Shown: positions 11,374 to 23,835 of the stretch, in pieces
Numbering within the stretch: the first letter of the stretch is position 1
Layout of the letters: each line of letters begins with the position of its first letter
Assembly (NCBI GenBank): GCA_020081605.1
Contig: JAHREC010000049.1
Coordinates: 930,001 to 994,000, forward strand
Source of the DNA: Albifimbria verrucaria
Taxonomy: Eukaryota; Ascomycota; Sordariomycetes; Hypocreales; Stachybotryaceae
Length of the DNA stretch: 64,000 nt
Reading direction: 5' to 3'
Notes under the pieces: model-generated
Told to the model about the DNA's origin: nothing
What the model saw: only the letters and a program-made list of their open reading frames with translations
The model's database searches: none
Position numbers and translations under genes: made by a program

Positions 11374-13829
11374 TCATTCTATTGCATGATTCTTCAGCCT
11401 GTGAGGAATAGCCGGGTGTGGAAGTTCATTCATGAGACGTAATACTTCGGTATTTTGTCGCCTGAAAGCAAGCTGTCGACATGTTGTACCTGTCCCACTA
11501 TCATACCTATCTGGATCAGCGCCTGCCGATAGCAACAGCAAGGCAGCCTCTATATTTCGTCTGAAAAGTGCAATATATAAAGGAGGCGTATAGAAGCGGC
11601 CTCCTGGGCGGTTGACATCGATCTTCAGCTCAGGACGTAAGAGTAGCTTGAGAATAGATGTCATATTGAACGAGGCAGCGTAATAAAGAGGCTCTGTCTG
11701 ACGCATAGGTTCCATGCTAATCGTGCTGAGTAGAAATTGTACCCATGACTCGAAACTAGAGCCGTTGTAGCGGTTCTTTGTCGCAAAAAACTCCAGGATG
11801 CGCTCCTCGTCGTACTTGGACAACGAGAATTGCTCCGAGTGAATGGGCCAGTGATTAGTGACATAATCTGCAAGAGGGTAGGTATTGTGGCGCTCCTCCA
11901 GGGCTTCATATGATGTAACAGGACCCGAAGCGAACTCACTGAGCTGGAGATAAGTCAAGCACTTCCGCATGATGAGTGAATGAGACTCGGCTGCGTCCAG
12001 GGCAAAAAATGCAACTGAGGTGTTCTTGATATGTGGTGATAGGAGAAAACTACGGATAGAATCATGCGCCAACGTGATCAGGTTATTGTTGGAAGCCGCG
12101 AGACCCTGGCATATATCAAGCAAAGAAGCAGGATCAGTAAGTCGCGAATCGTCATCAATGTCGACGTCTGATTCTCGCAGCACCACCGCTTCGGCAAGTT
12201 CTGCAAGTGTAAGGGGACGAAGCGACAAGCAAAGCCATAAAAGCGCCTCACGCGCAATTGCACAATCATGTTTTGGGATCCGCTCCAGTATAGCAACGTA
12301 CGTTTCGTTGAGGGTGGTGGGCATATCGGCCAGGGCGTCACGAACGTCACGGCCAGTACGAAGCACAGCGAGCCGGTCCATGCAAAGCTTTGCCCAGCGA
12401 AACCTGTCCTACGTCAGCGAATAAAGCAAGAAGAAAAGACCGGGGTACTTTAGCAGAAAACAGCCGGCTGACGTACATTCCCTCGGATTTTAGAGCCATC
12501 ACCTGCCGAATCTCCGCTTGGATTCTGGGATTGAGACCACGAAATGACGGTTCAACATGGAGCCTATGGTTCACGTAAAGTTCGATATCGTACCCCACGT
12601 CGTTGGCGGGCATACCTCGCTCCTTATCAATGAGTGTTTAGTTGGGGGCCTTTAGTGCAGGTAACAAGGACGCGTATTTGAGGATGTTGAGAACAAAGGC
12701 TGATAAGTCCCTGAACCACCTGCCCCAGGAAAGGAGTCTCGTTGAGGGCGTCAACGAGAATATAAAGGCATTCGATGGACTCTAGTATGTTTTTGAAGAT
12801 TCCTTGGATTTGACCGAAAGTCAAGTCATTTTGGGGAATCAGGGAGGAGTTGGCATGACTGTAATCTTCGACATACTGCAGAAAGTCCGGCCGCTCACGG
12901 CAAACTTGAGCCAGTATCGAGCCGAATATGTTGGAAAGTGGCTGAGAAGCGGCGTTGTTTAGGGAGCAGCAGTGAAAGCCGACCATGGATTTCTTAGATG
13001 ATGAGCTCAAGGTTTTGAGCTTGTCAACAATCGTGGAGCTTTTCGTTGCCTTGTTAGTTGCCAACCACGATGCAATTCCCAAAAGACACTTACAATAAAA
13101 TAGTCTTTCCTGCACCAGCTGTTGAATTGTTACAAGACTCGTTCCAAATACTATATGAGAATAACTCACTTTTCCCTGTTATCCATAGGAAGGGTGCTCC
13201 ACTTCGACAGAGTCCAACCATGCTGCGGACTCACTATTCAGAAACCATTGTCCAGTACCTGGGGTTTTACTCCTTGCTACCAAAGCCAAGTACTCTTCTG
13301 TGTCCCACGGAGCTAGCCACTTTAGTAATTCTTCTGTCTCTTCATTCATCTTAGTGGTTTGGCGCTGAAGGATGTCCTCATTGATTATGGCCGAGAGCTT
13401 CTTCATCTCATCGTAAACAGCAATGGTGGTATTTGTGGCATCTTTAAGAATGACCATGATGAACCACGTCTTGGACCTCTCAATGCTATCGAAGTGTTTC
13501 TGTACCTCATCGCTCTTGAGCGGCCAGGTTAGGCGCTCAAGTACCCGGCCGAATCTGGACTTGTGCTTGGTAAGCCTCCCTTGCAAAGTATCTAGAGTGT
13601 CTTGGGTCATGCGCAGCATGCCCTGTACTTGGGATTGAACGGCATCGTCAATCTGGGAGCTAGAGTGGACGTCAAAGTGCTCAAGAGCACCCTTGAGGGT
13701 AAAGAGCTCTTGCGTGAGCCTGTGGATGTCATCCTTGGCTTCTTTGACGCTGCCGACATATTCGTATAGCGTCTTGACAACGGACGAGACACACAATGCC
13801 ACCTCAATTGCGGTGAGCACCTCTGCCAT
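11374..13829 (-). CDS. STAND/NLR-like protein: HeLo-like N-terminus, NACHT NTPase, ankyrin repeats
   Basis: Fungal NOD-like receptor architecture. Exons are 13170-13829, 13094-13118, 12477-13038 and 11374-12403. Residues about 1-120 (start AEVLTAIEVALCVSSVVKTL) are helical and resemble the Helo_like_N domain of fungal STAND proteins. About residue 215 is FLWITGK, joined through a 25-bp exon to the P-loop GKTGAGKT. A Walker B-like CLYILVDALNE and the sensor-like RVLVTCT follow, then the conserved MFRWAKLCMDRL, a winged-helix-like region, and at least two ankyrin-type repeats (LYYAASFNMTSILKLLLR; PLYIALFRRNIEAALLLLSAGADP). One C is missing near 13193-13196, and the frame shifts again near 12620-12650 (two bases lost or one gained). 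Corrected length is 759 residues. Proteins of this kind act in non-self recognition and regulated cell death. This one's trigger is unknown. Confidence 0.82.
13094..13118 (-). other. 25-bp microexon encoding the P-loop of the STAND protein
   Basis: Flanked by introns 13119-13169 (GTGAGT...CAG) and 13039-13093 (GTAAGT, branch-like ACTAAC, AAG end). It encodes the GAGKTIL core of the Walker A motif. Phases fit exactly: one base from exon 1 and two from the microexon complete the first codon, and two bases plus one from exon 3 complete the last. Confidence 0.75.
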
Positions 13830-16244
13830 GCTTGGAGCGACCGCGGAAGTATGTTGACGCTATGCAAGTGACAGTTCTGGGTGGGGTCACGGGCCAACCT
13901 GTCGATGCCCAACGAGTCAAAGCGACAGAAAATACGGAGTATCGACCACGTCGTGAGTCTCAGTAGCGATGATGACACGGATGGATTTTTCAGCAACTTG
14001 CTGTGTAGCAGTATTGCATCCATGTAGTAGCGAGCGGGTCAAGGCTGACGCTCGTAACTATGCAGAGGTGGTGAAGATCCCTGGGGGCAGTGCATGAGGC
14101 TCCGCTTCGATTGGCGGTTTGGCGAAAGTCTTGGCCTGCAGGCCAGGCGAGCGGCTGACGAATTGGAGGCGGGAAGCAGGGCATTTTCAGAAACGAAACA
14201 GAGCAACAGCAACAGCAACAGCATCTTCCTGGTTGGGGTTGCGTGGTGGGCAAAAAAGAGAGAATTACAGATGAAGTAGGTGTTAGGATTTGATACGAAG
14301 AATACTTCTTGGGAACATGGAGAGAATGCTATAAGATTAGTAGGTTGACATGAATGTTGATTCAAATAAAATGGTCATATTCACCCATTCTCATTCACAA
14401 GCATCGTTGCTTGCGATCCTGATTCTATCGCTACCCACGTTGAGATTCAACAAGAGCGGCTTACCTGCTTGTTTGGTAGACCACTGCCGGGCGTAATGGA
14501 AAGATGGGTGATCGTCAGAACGCATGCTAGCATGCTTTTGGACCGTGGGTTTATAGGATCCGTCCAACAACAATTTATTGGTGTTTCTGGAGCGGACGTA
14601 ACCATGTTTGTACGTCATTGCAACCCCTCGGCAGATGACAAGTTCAGATCACCAAAGCCATGCCCGGTGGACAGAGACTATTCGAGACAAGGACAGGTTG
14701 GCAAGGGATCCCGTCCCACCTTGCAAGCGCTTGTTTTGCTGACGACAGGAGCCTAGGATGCATATGCGGCCGAGGGAGAGGGCACATCAAGGGCCAGTCT
14801 AATGCACCACCCACGATCTATCCGTGATTGCCGTAGCCTCAAGCCGTGTTATCCGATGGGACTTTTTGGACGATTGGTGCGAGGGGCGTGAGGACGGGGC
14901 CCGGACCTAAGGGTCTCCATGGCGTTTCTGGAAGGAGAAAGCAGCTCTTGCGAAACGTGTGTGTGTGTGGCAGCGATGGTGCAAGGCTTTTAAGTCCGAC
15001 GTGATTCGCTGTTGTGCTTGGGGTTGAGGTGTGCTCGTGGTGAGTATAAGACGGGTTGAAAGAGGAGCTCGTCCCCTTGTCGTCAGCTTCGGCAGACCAA
15101 ACTATGGTTATTGCTAGTCTAATGCTTATCTGGGATTCTCCCTCGTACCTGCCTTAGATTCCGTCTCCTTCTTGCCCTCCTTGGACTGCACCGAAGAGGG
15201 AAAGAGCGAAGGTGAGAGAAAAAGGAGAAAAAGAAACAAGAAAAAGAAAAGAAAAAGGACCAAAGAAGACCACAGCCAACAAGACACATCCACGGTCGAC
15301 CGACCCTCAGCTCTCGACTCTTTGCTCCCTTCCTCCATCACCTCGGGTTGGTTGGCTGCCTCTGCCTCGGTTCCGTCCCGTCTGTCCTATCAGCGTGTGC
15401 AAAGCGCCGCCTCCTATCCAGAACAAGAGGAGTTGTCTCATCTTGTCTTGGCCGCCGTCTATCTCTTGGCTTATCTCCCTCCAGACCTCTCGTACCTCTC
15501 CCGCCTCCGGTACCTGGGCAGGTACATGGTCGTGTGCAGCAGCGCCAAACAACAATGCACTTCATGATGCTCGCCTCCCCACGCTTGCTCCAAAGTCGTG
15601 GTAGAGATAAGCTTGTCACTTATCTAGGCGCCATCCTATCATTCCTCCAAGACAGACAGCCTGGCGTCGTTATTGTCTCTCCTACACAAACGTCGTCGGT
15701 CGGTCAGTCTGTCATCTGCCACGAGCGCAAACAACGCCGTCAGTCAGCACCGCAGAAATTCCGAAATACAAATCTAAAATACAACACTAGGGCACTTTCG
15801 CCACCCCACCGACGCAAAGCCAAGCCAAGAGAAGGGTTTGAATCCCGGTAACGGTCATTGGAAAGGCAGGACACTCCAGCGACGAGCCAGCCCAAAAGCC
15901 GCAGCCCGTCTCACTAATCCTCTCTCCTCAGCGTACCTACAGTACCATTGTTCTCTGGCGGGCCCCGGCTCTTCTATATGCGCTACCCTTCGGCATCCGG
16001 GGTCTAGCTGCAATCTTCCGCCTCGACGTCTGGACGACTTGGCACTAGCCAGTCATTCTTGGAACTGATCGTCCTACCCCACCGGTTGCTGCTTAAGGCC
16101 TGGCTGCGCCCTGCAACAAGACCAGTGGGTCTCCTCGGAGTTGCTCAGCTCGCATCTTGCCAGCCTACCATCCGCCAGCCTGCCATCCAGCATCTCATAT
16201 CCTACCAGTAAAAAACCCTCGGTCTCCCGAGTCCGCCGGCCGGC
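13830..16244. other. Gene-free stretch, 2.4 kb, upstream of a Zn2Cys6 regulator
   Basis: No supported coding frame. Candidate 5' flank of the minus-strand STAND gene on the left and a long promoter and leader of the plus-strand regulator on the right. It contains a short CAACAG/AACAGC repeat (about 14202-14224), a polypurine tract (about 15205-15262, nearly all A and G on the plus strand) and a GTGTGTGTGTG run near 14960. CT-rich sequence from about 15300 to 16240 is compatible with a long 5' untranslated region. Confidence 0.45.
15205..15262 (+). repeat. Polypurine tract
   Basis: About 58 bases almost exclusively A and G on the plus strand (AGAAA and AAGAAA units). Similar tracts occur at 19610-19665 and 23325-23372. 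Low-complexity sequence with no coding meaning. Confidence 0.6.
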
Positions 16245-18978
16245 ATGGATCCCAATGCCTCTGCTCCTGGTCCTGCCTCGGCCTCTGCCCAGCTATTCCT
16301 CCCTTCTGTCGTCTCCAGCCCGCGGACCGATGATGCTAGTGCTTCATCCGGCCCCAGCTCAGCTGCCATCCCCAGCCCGAACCCCAGGAAGAAGCCGCGC
16401 CGTGGGGCTGATCCCTCGGGTCAGAAGCGCAGATGTGTTAGCACGGCATGCATCGCTTGCCGAAAGCGAAAATCGAAATGCGATGGCGCCCTTCCCAGCT
16501 GTGCCGCCTGCGCCAGCGTCTACGGCACCGAGTGCGTCTACGACCCGCACTCGGACCATCGCCGAAAGGGCGTCTATCGGGACAAGGTTGACAGTATGAA
16601 GGCCCGGAACTCAACTCTGCAGATTCTTATTGAAGCCATTCTGAATGCTGCCGAGGACGACGTCCCCGGCATTGTGAAGAAGATCCGCACCTGCGACAGC
16701 CTCGACCTTGTGGCCGAGCAGATCCTCAAGCAGGAATCAGGCACCGACGACCCTCCACAGGAGCAACCCACCGAGGAGTTGGATCTAGACCAGCTCCCCG
16801 TCGAAGGTGAGAGGGACTTGGCTCGAAAGATGGGCGAGCTTCGGCTTGAGAACGGCGCACTGCGGTTCATCGGCGGCACCTCTCATCTTATTTATCTAGG
16901 TGATCCTACCCATGACCTGGATCAAGAGTCTATCACGGACGATGACTGTTCTAGCGACGATCCCGCCCTCAGCTGGACTCGCGTCACTCGAGACAGCCAG
17001 CTCGTTTCTCATCTTATCAACCTTTACTTCAGCTACCACTACCCCTACTTTACCACCCTATCCAAAAAGTTGTTCTGGCGTGATTATATGAAAGGCAAGC
17101 ACGGTTTGGCAGGTCAAACAACCATTCACTGCTCATCACTCCTGGTGAATGCCATGTGTGCCCTCGGTTGCCATTTTACGGACCTACCTGGCGCATTTGG
17201 AACACCAGGAGATAGCAGGACCAAGGGAGATCACTTCTTTGCTGAGGCCAAGCGTCTCATCATTGAAAATGATGAATACGAGAAGCCGCGTTTAGTTACC
17301 GTCCAGGCTCTAGCTCTTATGTCGGTACGTGAAGCTGGATGCGCACGCGAAGCTAAAGGTTGGGTATACAGCGGTATGGCGTTTCGTATGGCCTATGATA
17401 TTGGCCTGAACCTCGAACTAGAAGGCATCGACAAAGAGAGGATGAGTGACGATGATATCGACGCGAGGAGGGTTACTTTCTGGGGATGTTTCCTCTTTGA
17501 CAAGTGCTGGTCTAACTACCTGGGGCGATTACCGCAGCTGCCCAAGAACTCTTTCAACGTTGCCACGGTGGATGTTTTTCCAGACGAAGATGCTGCAATG
17601 TGGTCACCTCTAACAGACGATGGATTTGACCATTCATCTAAGCAGCCATCGAGGACTCGAGCTGTAGCTTTGCAACTTTCAAAGATTTGCGAAATAAGCA
17701 GTGACCTGCTGGTCTTCTTTACCACCCAAACCACATTGGAAGATCGAGCGGCAAAGCCGTTGAACTGAAAAAGTTGAGCGAGCTTCACCAAAGGCTGGAA
17801 GAATGGCGGCATCAAGTACCCAAGGAGCTTGAACCGAAGGAGGGCCAATTACCCAGCGTGATATTGATGCAGTAAGTCTCTTGTTTCTTTGATTGTTTGG
17901 TTTTGTTGAACATAGCTAACCACCGCTGAAGCATGTTCTTCCATCTTCAATACATACATCTCTTTAGGCCTTTCCTGAAATATGCACCATCTGCCTCGCC
18001 GCTTCCCTCGCACGTCTCGCCACGTCGAATCTGTACTGCGAACGCTGGTGCCATATCGAAACTCATGCGCCTATATAAAAGACCTGGAACTTGCGCCAGA
18101 TCTGCAATATTGCGGTATACATGATTCATAGTGCCTGCACTATTCATTTGCTCAATTTGCCAGAGAAGACGGCAAAGCGCGACATCACGCATGGTGTCAA
18201 GCATTTGGAGGAGATTGCGGAGGACTGGCTATGTGCCAGACGTACGCTTAGCATATTGAGCGTGCTTGCTAGAAAGTGGAACTGCGAGCTTCCTGAAGAT
18301 GCTGCGTTTGTTCTTCAGCGTGCGGATGAAAAGTATGGCTATTACAACCCATCAGATGTCCCGTCACCGCGGTCAAACACGGGGACGTCACCGACAACGT
18401 CCGATAGCAATCCTATACCAAAAGCTCAAAGACAGTACAGTCCTTTGACACAATACCCTTCGGCACAGCTTTTCCAGAATTCTAAACCGCTCGCCCTGGG
18501 CGACGAGATGGTTATGGATCAGCCATCTCAGAGTCCCAATAACCTTATCCAACGACAAAACGTTCCTTCAGACACCACCCGCTTGCAATTTGATGCAGAA
18601 ACGCTTGCTGACTGGAACCAACCCTCTATTATCACGCCGTCATCACGATTTCAGCAACCACAGTTTGCCTCCAACAGTGCCTCGCCCGTGTCCTCTGCGC
18701 CGAGAAGACCGCAACCTCAGATGAGACAAGCTTCGTCAAACATGGGCCTGAACATGGACAGCCAGGATTGGTTCCTTTCGGATAGCGCACGATGGCAACA
18801 AGGCTTTGAAGGCTGGGAGACGAGCCAAAACCAGCAGAACAGCTCAATGTTCGTCTTTGGGGAGAAACAGCCAATGGCGGATTCCAACCTACAAAACGAA
18901 GAGGGTGAGCAGCTTCCCAACTTTGGGGATCTTGGTTCGTTAGCTAGTGGGTCTGGGTGGCTGCCAGGCTTGGACTGA
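16245..18978 (+). CDS. Zn2Cys6 transcription factor, NIT-4/NirA-like group
   Basis: Nuclear DNA-binding regulator. The zinc cluster is at residues 69-97 with Cys at about 69, 72, 79, 86, 89 and 97 (CX2CX6CX6CX2CX7C), starting CIACRKRKSKCDG, followed by the linker HRRKGVYRDKVDSMKARNSTLQ. The fungal transcription-factor middle homology region spans roughly residues 240-600 (HLINLYFSYHYPYF; MAYDIGLNLELEG; FLFDKCWSNYLGR). The C-terminal third is Gln/Ser/Pro-rich and ends in an acidic-hydrophobic segment likely to activate transcription. Exons are 16245-17871 and 17932-18978. Two single-base losses break the frame, near 17755 (GG to G) and near 18080 (AA to A). Corrected length is 891 residues. 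Relatives are often annotated as nitrogen-assimilation factors, but its targets cannot be read from this sequence. Confidence 0.85.
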
Positions 18979-19609
18979 AGGAATCAACAGTGTTGTTTCG
19001 CTTCTGATGCTCTTAAAATCAGGGTCAATGGGTCGAGCTACTTGGCGGTCGCGTTGGTTTGGCGGGATGACATATTTTGGGAGCACTTTGGGATACCTGA
19101 CTGGATGATGGAGTACCGTGTATCATGGGAAAAGACTGCGCGGCGGGATTTGTATAGCGCGACTTGATTAACATATCAACAAAGAATCAAAAAGGACTCG
19201 GTGGTTTGGCCTGATATCTTGTGGCCTACACGTAGGCAATACTGTCTCTACTGATAAATCACTTACCCTATGTCCCGTGTTTCTACTCGTCTCAAAAATG
19301 TTTCCCTGGTGCTCAAAGGAATTACCCTCCACGTCGCTGTTGATTTCAACCAGCTAGAACGGAGCATATTCTCCAACCCAACATGACATCTAGGCCATTC
19401 CAGCCTCTGTAAAGGGGTACAAGGCTCTGGCCTGTGATATGCCACAGAAACAAAAGGTCCTGGAGGTGCTCATAGCCTGGACCCTGGAGTTGCATGCGTC
19501 TTCAGAGCTGACGCTCGGTCACGGGTAGCTGACGAACCTGCCAAGCACGTATATGCAGATATCAGACGACTCTTCTGCTGAAGGCTACGTCTTGGGTATG
19601 ATCGGTATG

Positions 19610-19665
19610 AAAAGTAAAAAAAAACAAGAAAAAAACAAGAAAAGGAAAAAGAAAAGAAAAGTTCG
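19610..19665 (+). repeat. Polypurine tract
   Basis: Nearly pure A/G run (AAAAAAAAACAAG and AAAGAAAAG units) within the gene-free interval, similar in composition to the tract at 15205. Confidence 0.6.
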
Positions 19666-22600
19666 CCGTCCAGGTCTCGGCGTGACATATCGCAAGGCTG
19701 ACCACGTTCGTTCCACACGCCTCTCCCGCGTGGAGCCGATCGTTCTAGACGGGCGCTACGCGATGCCCGCGAGTAGGTGAATAAAAAGAAAAGAAAAAGC
19801 AAACAAATCTGCAAGGCAACGATCACGTCCGTCAAGTTGAGGCCAACGAGGGACTTGCTTCCCGCCCCCTACCCTTCTTACCTCCGAGGAGGCCCGTCGT
19901 GAAGTTCCTGCTTTTCGGGTCAGCGGCGTGTAGATATGACGCCCGCGAAGGAGGTCCTGTCCCGCAGCGCAGCCCGTTCAGCTCATACCAAGCTGACGGG
20001 ACACTCTGAGGAAGACGTGGGCCAGAGCTTTCCTTGGCTCCCCCTCCCCTCCTTCAATCGTACTGGATGAGCGCGATGATGTCGTTTCGCCGCCGACCCT
20101 CCCCTCCTCGCCACTGTTGCAAAGGGGCAGGCAAAGGGGTGTGGCTGGGTATTGCCAATAGCTCATGTATTAGCCTGGGAGAGCGTCGAGACACTCGGCC
20201 CGTTTATCACCAACCCGGGCTGGCTTGCGAGATAAGGCTGGGTCTGCTGCGTTATGGTGTATCGGGAGGGCTCTCTCCTAAGTGGGAGGGGGTTTGAGGA
20301 TTGACGACTGGGTTCACGATTGTTGGTTTGCAGGAGACGCCACCCGAAATCGCCGTTTTATTATGTGCTTGCAAATCCTAAGATTCGCAGGATACGCCAT
20401 GGAGTCCCTGGAGCACACAGGAACTACAGATTACGTGGGTTTCATCTAAACGTGTAGGGGCAAAGGCCAGGTCGAAATGAGATGGGCAAGGGTTGGGCGG
20501 TTTCGCTCACCTGCGTGTGCTGTCCCAAATAGAAACCGGGCCAATCAGCAGGGGCCCCGCGTACCTGATCCCGAGTCTCCGGGTAGGTTCCTGAATCCTG
20601 CGAGATGCTTCATCGCGGGGAGTTGTCCGTCGTGGCCGCCCAAAGTGGTGAAGTTGTCTATATTGAGCCTCGAACCGGGTCTCGAAAGGGGTGCGAGCCA
20701 GGCATGATATTTCCGAACGCCACAGGGGCATGCACGATGCCTGCATCGAGTGCCTAAGCCTCTGTACCGGGGAAAGATATAGATTAAGTCACCACTTTAC
20801 CGTCCGTCCCATTGAGTTAAGATCAGGGCCTGAAAGGGCGGTCTCGCTGGTCATGATTTTATTGACGCGCCTGATTGGGGAGCAGAGGTGCCAGAATTCT
20901 CCGTATAGGACATGCCACACACACATTTCTAGAACATGACGAAAGGGATCGGTGAGGTACCAGCGCCGAAAGTGTTTCTCGATGCTGCCAAACTCGGAGC
21001 CTTCCAATTTGAGTCTTTGTTCCGAGGACAACTGCCGGCACTCGCCTGACGTCTGCTGTGCAGGAGGAACAGCCTGTCCTCGTGATGATCATCGACTCTT
21101 GGCTTCGTGGTGACATGCAGTTCTGTGCCTCTCCCAGGGGCAGGAAGAGGATATACCCTGAGGGTAGCTACGATGAAGATGGCAGTAATCCGAAGGGACG
21201 CCAGTCTCAGCCATACCCATGACGCGTCTCTTCTTTGGACACGCTCGGCTGCTCCCCTGCTGTTGTACTACCTAGTAACTACCTTACTGAGCAATAGACA
21301 TGGTCCTATAAGTCGGTGAAGAATAATGCTGGCTGAGGCGTAAAATAGGTTGAAGCAATTCAAAATAGAGAATCAACCCTCAGTCGTGAGATCCGAACCG
21401 CCCGGATCGTAGCCCGTCTATCCTTACGCAGGCCTGCGGGTGTTGCAGGCGGCCGCAAGCAGGTCAAACAACACGACAGCCGCCAGAGACGTGGGGTCCG
21501 ATATACGAAGTTCAGTTCAAGGACGGCAACGTCATGCACGGCTGCAAATTCAAGGGTCGTTGTTCCTGAATTCAAGTCAGATTTAGCACAAGGCTTGTGT
21601 GTCAATCTGATTGAACCTCCGCTAACGAAGCGACGATGATGAGTTGAACCATTTACCCGGCACGTGGCGCGGATACTTGTGGGCTCTCCTTTTCTCCGAA
21701 TGTGTGAGGGTTGTCGTTTGTTTCGTGTCGCAGCTGGAGTTGTGTGCGGAGGGTCGATGTGATGTGGATGGAGGGACCCTTCCATGCTCCCAATTAATAC
21801 CAGCCAATTTGGGACGGAAGCCAACGATTGCCGAATGGAGGAATGGACCAACCACTGGTGTGAATGGCATGACAATCGTTGCCGAGTCCAGCATAGCTTC
21901 AGCGGCTTAAGGCAGACCAGAGCTGTCAACCCTTGACCTAGGTACTACATAGTATCGTCAAGAAAGTAGCCCGCCCTAGATAGATATGTGGTGCTCTCAT
22001 GTTGCACCATGATTTAGTGTTGTTTATGGATTATGGATGAGATAACCTTACAACCTAAGAGGATAGCATGTACATCTGCCAGGTCGATCATATTGCGGAG
22101 GGGCCTTAAACGGCCCCGTTCCGTAAACTCTTCGGGTCACACCAACAACAACAACAGCAAATGTATACTTGCCAGTACTATTGGGTCGAAATCCAATCCG
22201 CCAGCACTCGGGCTGGGAGGGCTTTGCAAAAGTTTGGTACACAGGCATCGTGCTCCGCCAGATGACAGATGACTGGCAAAGGCCCACGCAGGCCACGTTA
22301 GTGTCCCATTTCCCAAGCAGATTCTATGACACAATGGTATGCCCAGGTGTGCATCTAGGGTGGGTTGTCGGATGCACTGCCGAGATCCCTGCACACCCGA
22401 AGCGACAGTAGCAGGGAATCTTGAGCAGAGAGATCGAGTCTTGTACCACGGTCGCGCTTCCTTACTGCAGGAAAAATTGTCGACCAGCGCTCGGTCGAGG
22501 AGGACCAAATATCGAACCTATCCCAATAGCTGTAGGCTTGGTGGCGCTGCGGACTCCGAATAGCATCGACGCACCAAGACGCAGGTGCTGTTCGTGACCT

Positions 22601-23324
22601 GGGGCGTAGGGCATGTGCACGCAGTTATTCTAGGACATCGCCAAGGTATAACATGGCAATTATTAACGGAGAGACGGCTCGTTTTACATGAGGCAGCAAC
22701 ACAACACCGTCCGTTCGACCGGTATGTTGGACAGCAGAGTTTCCCTACTGCTAGCTGCTACAGTAGGCCGGCTCATCGGGCGAGCAGGCAGAGGATTCGG
22801 GAGGAAGCCGACTCCTCGAAATCACTTGGGGCGGCCGCCCGGCTCTATATAGCTTGAGCAAAGTGAAGATCAAGAGTGCCGGATCGTGCAAGTTGAGTCA
22901 CGTCGAGGGAGAGGACAAACGCGACACCGTAATGCCACGCTTTTTTGATTTGGTGAACCATGGTTTCCGTACAAACAAAACAAGACGTCTGGTCGAGTGG
23001 TGGAGAGGTTCAAGGTTGGGGAATGGACTTGCGGGCCGGCTGGCCTGGATCCCGGGGCGCCACGCCGAGCTCGCGTGCGATTGGACACGAACTGGCTTCT
23101 GGCAACCGGTCTGGTCGAAGCGAACCAGGCGTGCGGAGCTCGTGCAGGGTGTGCTACCCACTCGCAATCGGACCGGACCCTGTTAGGGTGTCCGTACCTT
23201 ACGTTGTCTAGAAATGCTTGCGGTGGTGTGGTGGTCCTTTTGAGAGGCCGTTTCTGGTGGCTTGCTGGCTTGCTGCGTGGTCCCTGGCCCTGGGAAGAGA
23301 GTCGTTTGTTAGTGAGATTGGGTG

Positions 23325-23372
23325 CGGGGAAAAAAAGGGAAGAGGGGAGAAGAAAAAGAAAGAAAAGCGTTG
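23325..23372 (+). repeat. Polypurine tract
   Basis: About 48 bases of A and G on the plus strand, with GGGGAAAAAAAGGG and GAAAAAGAAAGAAAA units, in the gene-free interval upstream of xlnR. Confidence 0.6.
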
Positions 23373-23744
23373 GAGCGGAGCCTCGAGGTCGACGACGTCT
23401 GCAGATTCGTGCGGGTGAATGTGGGTGGAGATCATCTTGGCAAGCTAGAAATGTGGGCATGTTTGCGTCGAAGGGGTGAGGCCGTTCGCTGCCTCGGCGG
23501 ACAGCCCACTCGTATTCCTGGCACCGGCGCAGGCGCTGGGTGGTCGGTCTGGTCGAGTCTGATGTCTAATGGATGACTGATGGTGAGGAGGCGGATTTTT
23601 CCAGGGAAGGGAATTGGTGGTAGTCTAGTCATCTCCGAGTTTCACTGAAGTCGGCAAGGAGAGGAGAGGATCAGGGTGTGGGGTAGAGGCACCAAACAGG
23701 CAAGGCACCGCACCCCCACTGGGTAAGGGCGAGCTTGAGGGAAG

Positions 23745-23835
23745 TAAGGTAAGGTACCTACAGCGAATACCGTACTTTGCCGAGGTGTACCGCACCAGGT
23801 ACGGTGCGGGTACGGGCCTGACGAGGTACCTCGAG
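23745..23835. repeat. GTAC-rich cluster with a short hairpin
   Basis: Six GTAC tetramers occur in about 90 bases, mostly as GGTACC, GGTACG or CCGTAC. A perfect 7-bp inverted repeat, CCGCACC then GGTGCGG, with a 6-base loop lies at 23790-23809. No protein-binding assignment is made. Confidence 0.45.

Noticed and set aside
21360..21929. 189-codon minus-strand open frame in the gene-free interval
   Set aside because: No recognisable motif, codon use unlike the verified genes, no splice or homology support.
22990..23035. tRNA-like A-box and B-box sequences
   Set aside because: TGGTCGAGTGGT and GGTTCAAGG are only about a dozen bases apart and no cloverleaf can be drawn.
22870..23460. 196-codon minus-strand open frame in the gene-free interval
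   Set aside because: Low-complexity Pro/Arg/Ser content over a polypurine tract, no domain and no splice support.
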